DNA of 64,000 nt. It comes from Chlamydoabsidia padenii. Taxonomy: Eukaryota; Mucoromycota; Mucoromycetes; Mucorales; Cunninghamellaceae. Position 1 is the stretch's first letter. Every line of letters starts with the position of its first letter. The stretch is taken from assembly GCA_025330725.1 (NCBI GenBank), contig JAIWND010000022.1:310001-374000 (forward strand). Reading direction: 5' to 3'. Positions 35,101 through 45,898 of the stretch are shown here, piece by piece. Under the pieces are notes generated by a model. It made no database searches. It was given only the letters and a program-made list of their open reading frames with translations, and was not told the origin of the DNA. A program made the translations under genes and the position numbers.

Positions 35101-37923
35101 TTTTTTTTTCATTTACCTGTCGAATACTTGTAATAACACGTCGATCATTAAGAATGATGATCTTGATCGTTTCACCCTTTTCACCAATCCGAGTAGCCCA
35201 CCTGCCCATTCCCGTAGCATGATTCCCATCAGTAAGAATATCAGAATCATCATGGCACCAATCATCCAAACTTGTATCAAAGTCAGCAACCCATTCTTGT
35301 GATAACTTTTCCTTGTCAAACGGTATACCATTCAGAGTCGTCCTGCCATACTGAGTCAAAAGAGTAGGTTGTTCCAACCAAGTAATCACCTGAAGAAGCA
35401 TCCGTTCAGTACGGTTTTGAATATCCACTGAGCTAAATACAACCGATTCGATCTGCCGATCAATGATGGACCGTCGCACCACAGGGACTTTGGAGAAGAG
35501 AGCACAATCCCAACCTGGCGCCAAAGTTAGATTCCGTGTACCAACAGGACCATGGGCCAAGTAGATATGTATACCATGACAAAAGTTGATAATGTAGGTA
35601 TCCCAATCAAACCCCGATGCATAATAGTCAGAGAGTTGAAAGTGAGAGGTTGCCTCAAGATGAGATTCCAGTTTATACATATTGTCGTTTTGGAAGATCC
35701 ATTGATGTCGTAAAAGAGGCTGATAGGCGTCGACCGATTTCAATGCTGCTTCTATGGTTCGATTAATTGCATTTTGTTCGACCCGACTGTTAGTCCCAAG
35801 TGTCATAGTACTATTGCTGTTACTACTGATGGTGTTGCTTCTAGAGATAGTGTTATTTCTTGTAATGATAGTTGATAATGTGTTAAATGATCGTGGCAAG
35901 TTGTTCTTCATAAACATTCGCGCCTTGAATAAAGATGTATTGGCGACAAAATATTGATCTGTAGTAGGGAGAGTAGTATTACTGTTTCTTGTCCAATAGT
36001 GTCGCACAGAGTCATATACCCGTTTCCAATTGATAGGTCGCATGTTGGACGAAGTGACATGATAAATCACCGGGAAATATCGAGTATAGTTGGAGGAGAG
36101 TCGATGTGATGGCTTCAAGTCTTGTATATCATCAGCATTTGGAAGAGTTTCGTTGTAAGGCAGGACAAACTTGACACCAGGAGGAGAGGTAAACGCTGGA
36201 CTTCCAATAATCACCCGTGTTAAATAGTCCACAGGCACGATATCGGCAGTATGATCACCAATATCAGGCTGAAGCGCTTGAAAGCCTTGTCCCAGTAAAA
36301 ACAGCATCCCGTTCATGCCTGTAATACCATCTACCTAATGTAGTAAAAAAAGAAATGATGTGGTTAGCCAACTTTTTTTTTTTTTTTTTTTCGGGGGGGG
36401 GAGGAGGAGGAGGATCTTTCCAACTTACCCAGCCAGGATGAGGTTCAGAGGCACCTGCTCCTACAGCAGTTGCACGAATGATTGATATGGGCCATTGAGA
36501 TTTTCCACCTTGTATTTCTTCCACCCGATTGTAGTCCACCCGTTTTAAGATCAAGTGCTCCGTCAATGATTTTGTGAAGGTGTACGTGTTTGGATAGTGC
36601 TGAAGGATGCGCTGTGTCATTTTGGGGATATCTACAAAGCAAGTGTATGTGTGTGTGTATTAGCATGTCAATGTTTAATAAACTTTGTCTTTTTCTTTTC
36701 TGTTTACCATTTAATTCAAGGGCCACGATTTCCTTTAAAAGTTCTTCAGGGTCACCCAGTTCCATTGGGTAGACACGTTCTTGTACCTGACCATCAGGCA
36801 AGTTTGAGTTCAAATAGGCCAAAGACATATGCACAAAAGATTCTAAGCACATAGTATAAAAGTAATTAATTGATACGTTTTCCTTGCTCCCCTTTTCATT
36901 ATAAGCTTACCCATTTTATTACATTCATCGGCCAGATCCATTAAACGCAAGGTGCCTAGGGTATTTGTCTAAAAATAAAATAAACAGTTAGTATGTCATG
37001 TTCAAGTTACCATCCCACCCTGCCTTAACCATAGTACATACCTCCAACGATAGATCCAATCGCTCGTTATAATCCACAGTAGCGGCACAATGAAGTACCA
37101 CCTGTATATTATCCACCACCTTTTCACGATCATCATTAGACATGGATAGATCCGGAGATATAATATCACCACTGATAGGGATAATCTTGTTTTTAACAAT
37201 ATCGTCAAATATAGTTTCACCCATACAATGCCGGAGGGATAAGAATGCCTTAAATAGTATATTAAAAAAAAAATCAAGGGGTTGTTAGTACTCTACCGCA
37301 CTGGTCAGCATAAAGGGACGGGGGGAGTCAATATACTTTACTTTGTTGTTTAGAATTTCGTTCTTTATACGATCGTTAGGTCGACCCATTTTGCTGCGCT
37401 TGGTGTTTCCATTCCGAACCAAAAGATATATACGACCAATACTTTGTCCAAGTGAATGTATCAGTTTCCATAATACGGCTTTGCCAACAAACCCGGTGGC
37501 ACCTGTCAAGAGAATGTTTTTGTTGTGATAGTAATGAGCTACAGATTCCGGTAATTCAGTTTCTTGTATCAATAGTGAGCCAGAATGTATGTCGCTGTTA
37601 GTGGAGGAAGGAGGTGGGGATGTCAAAGTCGTTGGAGTGCCTGGAGTTGTCACCGTGACCAATTGTACTGTTGTGTTGCTGATTTCTGGTGTTTTGGAGA
37701 CAGGAGATAATGCAGTATCAAGATCATTGGTTTTATGTTGAGGGTCGATTATTTGGGTATCAGTATCCACCAAGGGTGTAGGCGCCGGGAATTGCTTTGA
37801 CTGGTCGTTATCTGTTCCTTCTTCATGGTCCGCTATTTCATTTGGTGAGACTTCATCTGTGTTATGAGGTGTAGTGTCTGCTGTATTGGTGTTATCTATA
37901 TCATGGTCTTTCAACAGCGTCAT
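32172..37923 (-). CDS. Fatty acyl-CoA reductase fused to a GNPAT/PlsB-type acyltransferase
   Basis: Joins the two activities that start ether-lipid synthesis: acyl-CoA reduction to fatty alcohol and acylation of DHAP or glycerol-3-phosphate. Fourteen minus-strand exons (37923-37297, 37248-37042, 36968-36911, 36842-36708, 36631-36429, 36334-35117, 35041-34865, 34794-34665, 34597-33889, 33797-33577, 33514-33354, 33281-33126, 33064-32588, 32519-32172) stay in phase and give 1608 residues. A disordered N-terminus (1-125) precedes the Rossmann motif TGATGFVG (140-147) and the Y359-x3-K363 pair. The acyltransferase has GAYFIRR (934-940), LLERARSR (E972) and VPIHITYE (P1048). The motif I histidine of HX4D is serine (S891, with D896 kept). 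A Pro/Ser insert separates motifs III and IV. No SKL-type C-terminal peroxisomal signal is present (ends SGTNIG). Such a fusion (FARAT) is known from Dictyostelium. Confidence 0.85.
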
Positions 37924-38365
37924 GGTATGCGTTATATACAATAATGAAAGTGTTTCACAAAAAAAAAAAATAAAAAAAAAAAAAAAAAAAAAAGAAGAGG
38001 GGAAAAAAGACGAGCAGCAGTTCAGCACCCAATGTTTAAAATTACAATGTAAACGCCGCACCAATCACAAGACACAGGCCAAGATCTATGGCCAAAATTT
38101 ATTGGATTTATTGATAAAGACATATAAACCAATATAACTATAAACTACTTTATCCAAATGATTGATGGTATAGTCCCAGCCAGAGAAGACATGTAAAAAA
38201 ATATTTGTAATATAAATAAAAAGTGCCACCCAACCCAGTCGGTAGCGAGAGAGAGAGAGAGCCGCCGGCTCCTTTGCTTGTCCCTAAAGTAGACAATCCA
38301 TTCACCAAGATTGTCTGTGCTGCCCCACCCACCAACCACGCCCATGCCGTTGGCAGCTCCTTTTG
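37924..38365. other. Promoter region of the FAR-acyltransferase gene
   Basis: Poly-A runs (about 37960-37993) sit just upstream of the minus-strand ATG, followed by minus-sense GCGGCGTTT near 38050. A (GA)n run occurs near 38247-38261. The small open frames here are chance or belong to the 3' side of the next remnant. Confidence 0.35.
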
Positions 38366-38992
38366 TCATTGTTTTTTTCCAGCACCATCGTCCTTGTCAT
38401 TGCCAGCACCATTTTCGAATACGGGAAGCGCGTTTTCTTGTTGATGATCACGATACACATGTGACCGCCTGTCTGTTTCGACCTTGGTCGATTTACCCCT
38501 AGACTAATAAAAAAGATATTAGTCAAGCTGGGTCAAAATCCTACATTTCATCATTCAATGATTATTGTTGATTTACCTCGTGTCCTGTCACCTTTGTCAC
38601 GTGCGAACAGCGAACACCGATACTAGACGGTAAAGGAGATGGTCGCTGTGAATCCCCCAAATCAAAGGCACCGCGTGATTACATTCCGGCATCAATCCAA
38701 GAGAGTTCACCCAGATAGTTGTTGAGGGGGGACACAAGTGGCACTCCCAAAAAAAGTTGTTCTAAAAGGAAGAGACCAACGAAGACTCCACACTAAAGGC
38801 CAAGGATTTGAGTAGGTGGTTTGAGGCCACCAAGGCAATAGGCTCTTTCCAGGGCCGCCAAAAACTTGAGACAACCGGCTACCAACATCAAAAAGGGGGC
38901 TGTTGGATTTTAGAGAGTTGTAAGATGATAGTGATGACGAAGAAACAAAGGAACGGACAAATATAAAAAAACACAATCCATTTGATAAACAT
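38366..38992 (-). pseudogene. Probable gene remnant with an intact last exon
   Basis: The last exon (38503-38366, phase 0, TGA stop) follows a TTATTAG acceptor and encodes 45 hydrophilic residues, including SRGKSTKVETDRRSHVYRD and ending DDGAGKKQ. The exon before it ends at a GTAAAT donor after 38577 with the frame ...SHVTKVTGHE. Upstream the coding signal moves between frames: a hydrophobic start at 38992 (MFIKWIVFFYICPFLCFF), then blocks such as WRPWKEPIALVASNHLLKS and LGVPLVSPLNNYLGEL, with stops between. Either the gene is decayed by indels or several introns are missed. The family is not recognised; an N-terminal membrane anchor is likely. Confidence 0.3.
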
Positions 38993-39982
38993 GTTTCAAA
39001 TTCCGCCCAAAATGTGTGACCCTATTGCGGGATTTAAATAATACATATCAGCGTACGGAATTCCCGCATTGCCCACATAAACAAGATCCACATGAACAAG
39101 ATTATTTAGATTACTATTTCTTGACTATACACACACTGAGAATAAGCATGGTTTATGCAAACCAAAATCGGGGTTTAAATATCAAATGGTGTCTTTACCT
39201 CATGGTATATCAGAGAAGGAGTGTTTAAAAAGATTTGCTTTATTATCAAGTTTTTAAATACAATTCGGAGACTAATCTAGTTTACTACAATCAATAAAGA
39301 AGGTTTCACCAAGTGGCGATTGTCTGGATTACCAACCATTGTTGATGAAGAGATGGATCGGAGCACATCCACCCACCAAGAGTTTGTGATGATGATTGTC
39401 AAACTTTTTATTTCATGCTCTTGGATTATACTCTTTTTCTGTTAAGATCACCACGGCAGGCCGTCCACCATGGGTGCATAATTGTATACATCACTACTAT
39501 GCTTGAACCTATCAAACAGAAAGCAATTATCGTTATTCTGTATTTGTTTGCTTACCTCTGCCAAATTTATTCGAGTGAGAAGAGTGGCTTCAATCCCGTT
39601 TTCCTCCATCTTCATTATTCTTTCCAACCGTTGTAAGTTTCATATTGTGGGGGCAAAAAGGGGAAGAGACCCTGAAATACCACTAATCCGTCGATCGGGA
39701 ATTGAATATCGTTTTAGGTTTTCGCACCCTTCTAAACCCTGCTTACGATAGATGACTAGTAAGCAAGGGTCCTCGTCTTTCTATTGATTGCAGTGGATAA
39801 AGTAACATTTTTTTAAAATGGTACAATTATAATGATGAAGACTAAAGCACGAACGTCATTTCATGTGAACTATATTTGGGCAGGGGGTTTGGTGTCGGGA
39901 TTTAAATAGAGTCCACCTGGGAATAAAACCAGTTCTCACTTTTTTTTTTTTTTTTTTTCTTTCCTGCACTTTCTTTATCATA
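38993..39982. other. Intergenic region before the NAD(P)HX dehydratase gene
   Basis: No gene is seen. Two strong copies of the recurrent motif occur: GCGGGATTTAAA at 39027-39038 and GTCGGGATTTAAA at 39894-39906, the latter 77 bp before the next ATG and followed by a T17-type tract. Confidence 0.45.
39894..39906 (+). promoter_or_regulatory. Recurrent motif copy GTCGGGATTTAAA
   Basis: One-to-two-base variant of GCGGGATTTGAA, in the sense direction 77 bp upstream of the NAD(P)HX dehydratase ATG, followed by a long T tract. Confidence 0.4.
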
Positions 39983-40819
39983 ATGATTCCCAAACCAGAT
40001 TTATCCAAGGTCAAACAAATCATCCCACCTTTATCTGGTCATCTACATAAAGGCCAAGCGGGTAAAAAGATGGAAAAGAAAACCTTAGACTTTTATTAAA
40101 TTAACCAACTCATTAATGTCTTGTCTCTCTAGGTCGTATCGGTATTGTTGGTGGGTCAGAAGAGTAAGTGCTCAAGAATATTATTGAACCAACATGGCAA
40201 AAGAACTGACTTTTTTTTTTCTTTTCTTTTTAAACAGATACACTGGTGCACCATACTTTAGTGGCATCTCTTCAATGAAGTTGGTAAGACAATAACAAAA
40301 GGATACATGAACTATGGTAAAACTGACAACTTTAGTAGGGTGCTGACCTCTGTCATATATTCTGTGAACCAAGTGCGGCTACACCTATCAAGGTAACTCT
40401 ATGAACATTATGTATTATCTAGACACTCAACTCTTTCCTCTAACATGATAGTCTTATTCTCCAGGTAAAATATACAAGTGTCTTGTACCACATACTAATC
40501 AAACCCACCAGATCTCATTGTCCATCCTTATATGCGAACAAAGCAGTAAGTTGTGAACTGAACACTCAAATGATACAGAAACTCATCCTCTTCCCCTTTT
40601 TATTATCATTATTATTAAACTATTTAGGAATCTTCAAGAAAACATTTCCTCCAAGGACGTGGCGAACCAAATCTCTGCTGTCTTCTCACGACTTCACGTT
40701 TTGGTGCTAGGTCCTGGTCTATCTCGGGATGAAATAATGCAAGATACAGCCAGACAATTGATTCAAGACGCTCGAAAGAAGGACATGGCCATTGTCGTGG
40801 ATGCTGTAAGTTCGATTGT

Positions 40820-40868
<49 letters not shown>

Positions 40869-41597
40869 AAACGACCTAACATTCTTTAATGGTATAGGAT
40901 GGTCTTTATTTGGTACAGCATCATCCTGAAACTGTCCAAGGTTACAAAAAAGCAGTATTGACTCCAAATGTGGTGGAATTCAACAGACTTTGTGAAGCCA
41001 TGGTAAATAAATAAAAAAAGACTTGCACAAATCATACTTATATCTTCTGTGTTTGGTAGAACATCGATACAAAGAACAAGGACGATGGTAAACTGGCCCA
41101 GCGACTCAGTCATGCATTGGGTGGAGTGACGGTGGTCCAAAAAGGTGGAAAGGATATCATTGCAAATGAAAGACAAGGTAAAGAACGGGGAAAACAAGAA
41201 GGAAACTCAACTATTAACCGATCGTTTTTTCTTTTTAAGTGTTCGTTAGTGATATTAAAGGTGGTCTGAAACGTATGGGTGGTCAAGGCGATATCTTATC
41301 CGGTACAATTGCGACTTTTTTGGCATGGGGAAAAGCTTATCAAGACGGTGTTTGGAAGTAAATCAAATACACACACATATATATATATATACAAAGATAC
41401 TGATAATGTGATTTTGTAGGCACGATAATTCTATTCACACTGACGATATCCCATTATATGCCGCTTGGAGCGCCTGTAACATTGTGCGGGAATCTTCTAG
41501 GCGGGCTTTTGGTAAATATGGACGTGCTGTACTGACATCCCATATGTTGGAGGAAATCGGTGCTAGCTATGACACATTTACACAGGATGGATTATAA
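39983..41597 (+). CDS. NNR2: ATP-dependent (S)-NAD(P)H-hydrate dehydratase
   Basis: Repairs damaged NAD(P)H hydrates (NAD(P)HX) back to NAD(P)H using ATP, as in yeast YKL151C and animal NAXD. Eleven exons (39983-40061, 40133-40163, 40238-40283, 40339-40392, 40452-40464, 40512-40545, 40628-40805, 40898-41002, 41060-41177, 41240-41357, 41420-41597) join in phase to 317 residues. One exon is only 13 nt. Ribokinase-like family motifs are seen: [13 protein letters not shown] near the start, [32 protein letters not shown] and [12 protein letters not shown] (the nucleotide/catalytic loop). The YjeF-N epimerase domain found fused in bacteria is absent, as is usual in fungi. Intron 7 contains a 43-base poly-A run. 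Confidence 0.93.
40824..40866. repeat. Poly-A run of about 43 bases inside an intron
   Basis: An uninterrupted A tract in intron 7 of the NAD(P)HX dehydratase gene, between donor 40806 and acceptor 40897. Exact length may vary through assembly or sequencing error. Confidence 0.8.
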
Positions 41598-41914
41598 AAG
41601 ATTATATTAGTTTGTAGTATTAAGCAATAGTGGGTATAATAATAAAAAACTTTTTTTTTTTATATGATGTGGATCAATCATTTGATCTTGGGATGGGTCG
41701 ATGGTTTATACAAAAGTAAAGAATATCTTTATTTTCAGGTCGCATGAAAGCAAGAATATACAAAATAAAAAAAAGGAAACATATACAAAGCAATCAATAT
41801 GAATATGTAGGATAAAAATGAAGGAGGAGATGGTGTATACACTAGGCTATACTAAAGGGTAGAGGGGCATATAATACTAGTGAAGGTGAAGGAAGGGGGA
41901 GAGATACTATATCT

Positions 41915-43731
41915 TTAAACATCATAGTTGGAAGCAGAGACATTACCACCACGACCAGTCCAGTTGGTATGGACCCACTTGCCAGGGGCATCAAGACGTT
42001 CATAAGTGTGAGCACCAAAGTAATCACGTTGAGCTTGGAGCAAGTTGGCAGGCAACATTTCGTGACGAAGACCATCATAAAAGTTCAAGGCAGTGGACAA
42101 GGCAGGAGTAGGGATACCCATGAGCACAGCTTGAGCAATCACGTTACGCCAGGCATCTTGAGCCTTAGCAGTAGCATCAGCAAAGAAGGAGTCAAACAAC
42201 AAGTTTTCGAGTTCGGGGTTGTTGGTATAAGCATCACGGATCTTGCCCAAGAAGACGGATCGAATGATACATCCACCACGCCACATCAAGGCAATACCGG
42301 CATTGTTGAGCTTCCAGTCATAATCCTTGGCAGCTTGACGCATCAACATGTAACCTTGAGCATAAGACACGATCTTGGCGGCATAAAGAGCTTGACCCAA
42401 TTGAGCAATAAAGGCCTTCTTGTCACCAGAGAATTTGCCAGAAGTGGGACCCTTCAAAATCTTGGACGCACGAGTACGTTCATCCTTGAGGGAAGACAAA
42501 CAACGAGAGTAGACGGCTTCACCAATCAAAGTCACAGGGATACCACGGTCCAAGGAATCAATACCAGTCCATTTACCAGTACCCTTTTGTCCAGCAGTGT
42601 CACGGATCTTGGTTACCAAAGGCTCACCATCAGTGTCCTTGTACTTGAGGATATCACGAGTAATTTCAATCAAGAAGGAATCCAATTCTCCCTTGTTCCA
42701 TTCGGTAAACACATCAGCCATTTCATCGTGAGTCAAACCGAGACCTTCAAGCATGATTTGGTAGACTTCAGTAATCAATTGCATATCACCGTATTCTATA
42801 AAATGCAATGAAAAGGAATACCCCTGTTTAGTATACGAGTCTAACGTTCCTCCCCCCACCCACCATCATCATCATTTTTTTTTTTTACCACTTACCGATA
42901 CCATTGTGGACCATCTTGACGTAATGACCTGCACCAGTTTCACCGACCCAGTCGCAACAAGCAGCTCCATCAGGAGCCTTGGCAGCAATAGATTGGAAGA
43001 TAGGCTTGATATGTTCCCAAGCAGCAGCGTTACCACCGGGCATCAAAGAAGGACCATAACGAGCACCTTCTTCACCACCAGAGACACCGGAACCAACGAA
43101 AAGAATACCCTTGGCTTCCAATTCAGCAGTACGGCGGATAGAGTCGGGGAAATGAGAGTTACCACCGTCAATGATAATATCACCCTTTTCTAAATGAGGC
43201 AAGAGTTGATCAATGAAGGCATCCACAGCAGAACCGGCCTTGACGAGCAACATCACCTTTCTTGGGCGCTTGAGCTTGGCACAGAGTTCTTCAACAGAGT
43301 GAGCACCGACAACATTGGTACCTAATTAAGTTTATATATAATAGATACAGTTAGTGACACACGTATACACACGCCTTCTTCTTCTTCTTCTTCTTTTACC
43401 CTTGGCTTCGTTTTCCAAAAAGCTATCAACCTTGGAGGTAGTACGGTTGTAAGCACAGACAACAAAACCATTATCGTTCATATTCAAGATCAAGTTTTGA
43501 CCCTATTGTGAAATAAAGACACAATATGTTATTAGTCATACTATTCATAATACATTCCCCCGGCCCGACACCTCCTGTTTCTTCATCTTACCATGACAGC
43601 CAAACCAATGAGACCAATATCAGCACTATGTAATAAAAAGGGAGAATCCTTGTTAGTTATTATACGCGTTCACCACCCCAAACTTTTTGTTTTTCTTTTC
43701 AGTTTCCAACAACTTACACAGCTTCAACCAT
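41915..43731 (-). CDS. GND1: 6-phosphogluconate dehydrogenase, decarboxylating
   Basis: Oxidative pentose-phosphate pathway enzyme: 6-phosphogluconate + NADP+ gives ribulose-5-phosphate, CO2 and NADPH. Minus-strand exons 43731-43718 (14 nt), 43625-43592, 43502-43400, 43321-42896 and 42795-41915 join in phase to 485 residues, the normal length. The Rossmann start is [19 protein letters not shown]. Family signatures [30 protein letters not shown] and the catalytic [15 protein letters not shown] stretch are present. The last lies across the exon 4/5 junction. The C-terminal [10 protein letters not shown] and [13 protein letters not shown] end are typical. The promoter carries GTCGGGATTAAAA at 43828-43840, on the opposite strand to the gene. 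It converges with the NAD(P)HX dehydratase gene, so two NADPH-related genes lie tail to tail. Confidence 0.96.
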
Positions 43732-44346
43732 TTTGTTTAGATATAAATGTTTTTCTTAAAAGAAAGTGAAGAGAAAAGAAAAAGAAAAAGAAAAAAAAGA
43801 AAAACACGGCACGGCAAAATTTATAATGTCGGGATTAAAAACGATGTGATCCCCAACAGTGGTACACCTACCAACATATGATGTAATTCAATCTCCACTC
43901 ATCCCCCTTTGATCATGGTGCTTTTTCAATGGATAACAAATATGCTTTTTTGTATTACCAATCGCTTAAAAATCATCATCCATCTACATTACTATTCCAG
44001 TGGTGTATATGTATGTATGTACGTATGTGTGTCGATAAGCCCATGTTTGTAATTACACCGTGTGAGATTACACATCCCCCACCACCCCCGATTTGATTGT
44101 TATCGATCTCCGGAGAAATAACCAACCCGCCCGCTATTTGAATCACCCGCCATTTACCAATAACCCCATAGCCAATCACAAGCCAGTATGCCTAGTCATC
44201 AATGAATAAGCAGATCGATGTGTTCTTTTACAAATGGGTTGTTTATTTATTTGAGTAAGAGTGTGATACAATAAATAAAGTAGTAAGTAATAGTAGAGGG
44301 GAGTTAATAATATAAAGTAGATAAAGTGATAGTATTAAAAGGTACA
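43732..44346. other. Spacer between GND1 and the stomatin pair
   Basis: It holds the GND1 promoter with an AAAGAAAAAG tract and a TGTATGTATGTACGTATG microsatellite near 44007-44027. No gene is seen. Confidence 0.45.
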
Positions 44347-45633
44347 TCAGTGGTGATTTGAGGAGGAAGGTTTGTTGTCAATAGCAGGTGGTTGATGACC
44401 CAATGATGCAGGACCACCAGAAGCAGGTAATGGCATGAAAAGAGTTTTGGGACCCTTTCCAGCCCTGCTCATCGCCACCAATGTTTCCAGGTACCGAAGT
44501 TGAAAGGCCGCCTTGGTGCTTAAGATTTCCGATGATTGCTTGAGTAGTTCGGCCACTTCCACCTCGGCTTTTGATGTGATGACCCTAGCTTCACCTGATC
44601 GAGCCGCCATTGCAGCAGAGGCCAATGATTCCATCAATTGTTCCGAGAAGGTGATATCCTTGACCAAGATAGCTTCGATCTAGATATGAATATAAAGAAA
44701 GTTAAATTCCTATTACGAGTGTGTCGATCCTAATGTTGTTACCTTGACACCCCAATGTTGAGCAACAGGGTCAATGATCTTTTTGATTTCAGCAGAGACG
44801 ATATCACGGTTTTCAATAAGGTCTTGTAAAAAGTGGCTACCACACACATCCCGTAAACTGGTCCGAGCACGTTCGATAAGGGCAAACTGGACATTGCTGA
44901 CACCAAAATGAGCTTCGTAAGGATCAATGATATGCCAAAACAAGACAGATTCAATGGCGATACTGACATTATCCTTGGTCATGATTTCTTGTCGTCCAAT
45001 GTCGCTGATTTCAATCTTGATGGAGGATTTGCTGATCTTTTCGGTTACAGGATTGACCTTGACCAGACCTGGATCTACTAACCGTTGGAATCGCCCGAAG
45101 CGTGTGATTACACCGACGTCGCCTATACAGAATAAACATTTAATGAACACCAGCTGTCATTATCCCTTCATACCATACACTTTTTTTTCCCCCCCCTTTA
45201 CCTTGGTATACCCGCTTGTATGGATTTGGACAACAAAAGCAGCAAGGGATCTAAATTAAAGTATGTTAGTTTGAACAATTGACTAGAACGTATCAACACT
45301 TACGGTTCCAAAGAGCCCCAAACAGTTGCCAATACTGCTCATTAAGGAAGCTAAGAGATCAAAGTTGGTCATTATAGTTAGTTCTGTTGTATTTCATTGT
45401 TATTGTTCTTTTGACTTACCATAGGCACCATTTTCGTCTTCAGAAGCTTCGGTGACTCTTGCAAATGAGGGCTGTAATCCACCATACATGCCTATACCAA
45501 TCTCGTGGGATTTGTCTACAGAGGAGTGGGTTGTGTTAGGAAGGACAGCCATTTCCAGGTCTTGTTCATTCATAGTAGTAATGTATGACTCTTTTTTGTA
45601 TATACCTGGAGTTGAAGAAGTTGATGCATTCAT
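44347..45633 (-). CDS. Stomatin-like SPFH-domain membrane protein, copy A
   Basis: Lipid-raft scaffold of the stomatin/prohibitin class. Minus-strand exons 45633-45420, 45350-45304, 45250-45202, 45122-44743 and 44679-44347 join in phase to 340 residues. After a polar 75-residue N-terminus comes a short hydrophobic hairpin region ending in a Cys-rich IPCCFCCPNPYKRV, suited to palmitoylation. The SPFH core follows (GDVGVITRFGRFQRLVDPGL, then IMTKDNVSIAIESVLFWHI, then ALIERARTSLRDV). The C-terminal coiled segment (EARVITSKAEVEVAELLKQ) and hydrophobic end (RYLETLVAMSRAG) match stomatin oligomerisation helices. It is head to head with copy B and shares the phase-0 intron after GVK. Localisation (plasma membrane or vacuole) is not clear. 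Confidence 0.92.
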
Positions 45634-45898
45634 AGTTTTATCAAAAGTGAGAGAGGAAGGGAAGAAGTGGAAGAAGAAAAAGGGAAGCGGAGTGAATTTA
45701 TTATGCGTCCTAATTTTTTCGAAAAAAAAAAAGTGGTGAGCAAAAATCTACGCAGTTGGTGTAACCTGGATCTGCTGAGCCAGTAATGCCGCTGGGAAAA
45801 AAAAAAAGAGGGATTTTAAAAATCGACACTCTTTTTTCTTTTCTTGCCACTTTTTCTTTCTCTCATTATACATTACTCTTTATCTTGATTCTTCGAAC
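45634..45898. promoter_or_regulatory. Shared 265-bp promoter between two divergent stomatin genes
   Basis: The two ATGs face away from each other across only 265 bp. The spacer has AAAAAAAAAAG runs and GAGGGATTTTAAAAATCGAC (45810-45829), which is close to the recurrent motif. One bidirectional promoter is likely, though not shown. Confidence 0.5.

Noticed and set aside
35042..35116. Two separate genes for the reductase and the acyltransferase
   Set aside because: The reductase frame could end at 35084 after reading into the intron, and an ATG exists at 35036-35038. That would leave only about 45 bp for a terminator and promoter, and the reductase would end in a lysine run from a poly-T tract. 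Consensus splice sites join both in phase, so the fusion is preferred.
40659..40889. Lysine-rich protein end in the NNR2 region
   Set aside because: It is translation of the 43-base poly-A run inside an intron; splicing out 40806-40897 restores the dehydratase.
41969..42811. 280-codon plus-strand frame across GND1
   Set aside because: It is the antisense shadow of the large last exon of 6-phosphogluconate dehydrogenase.
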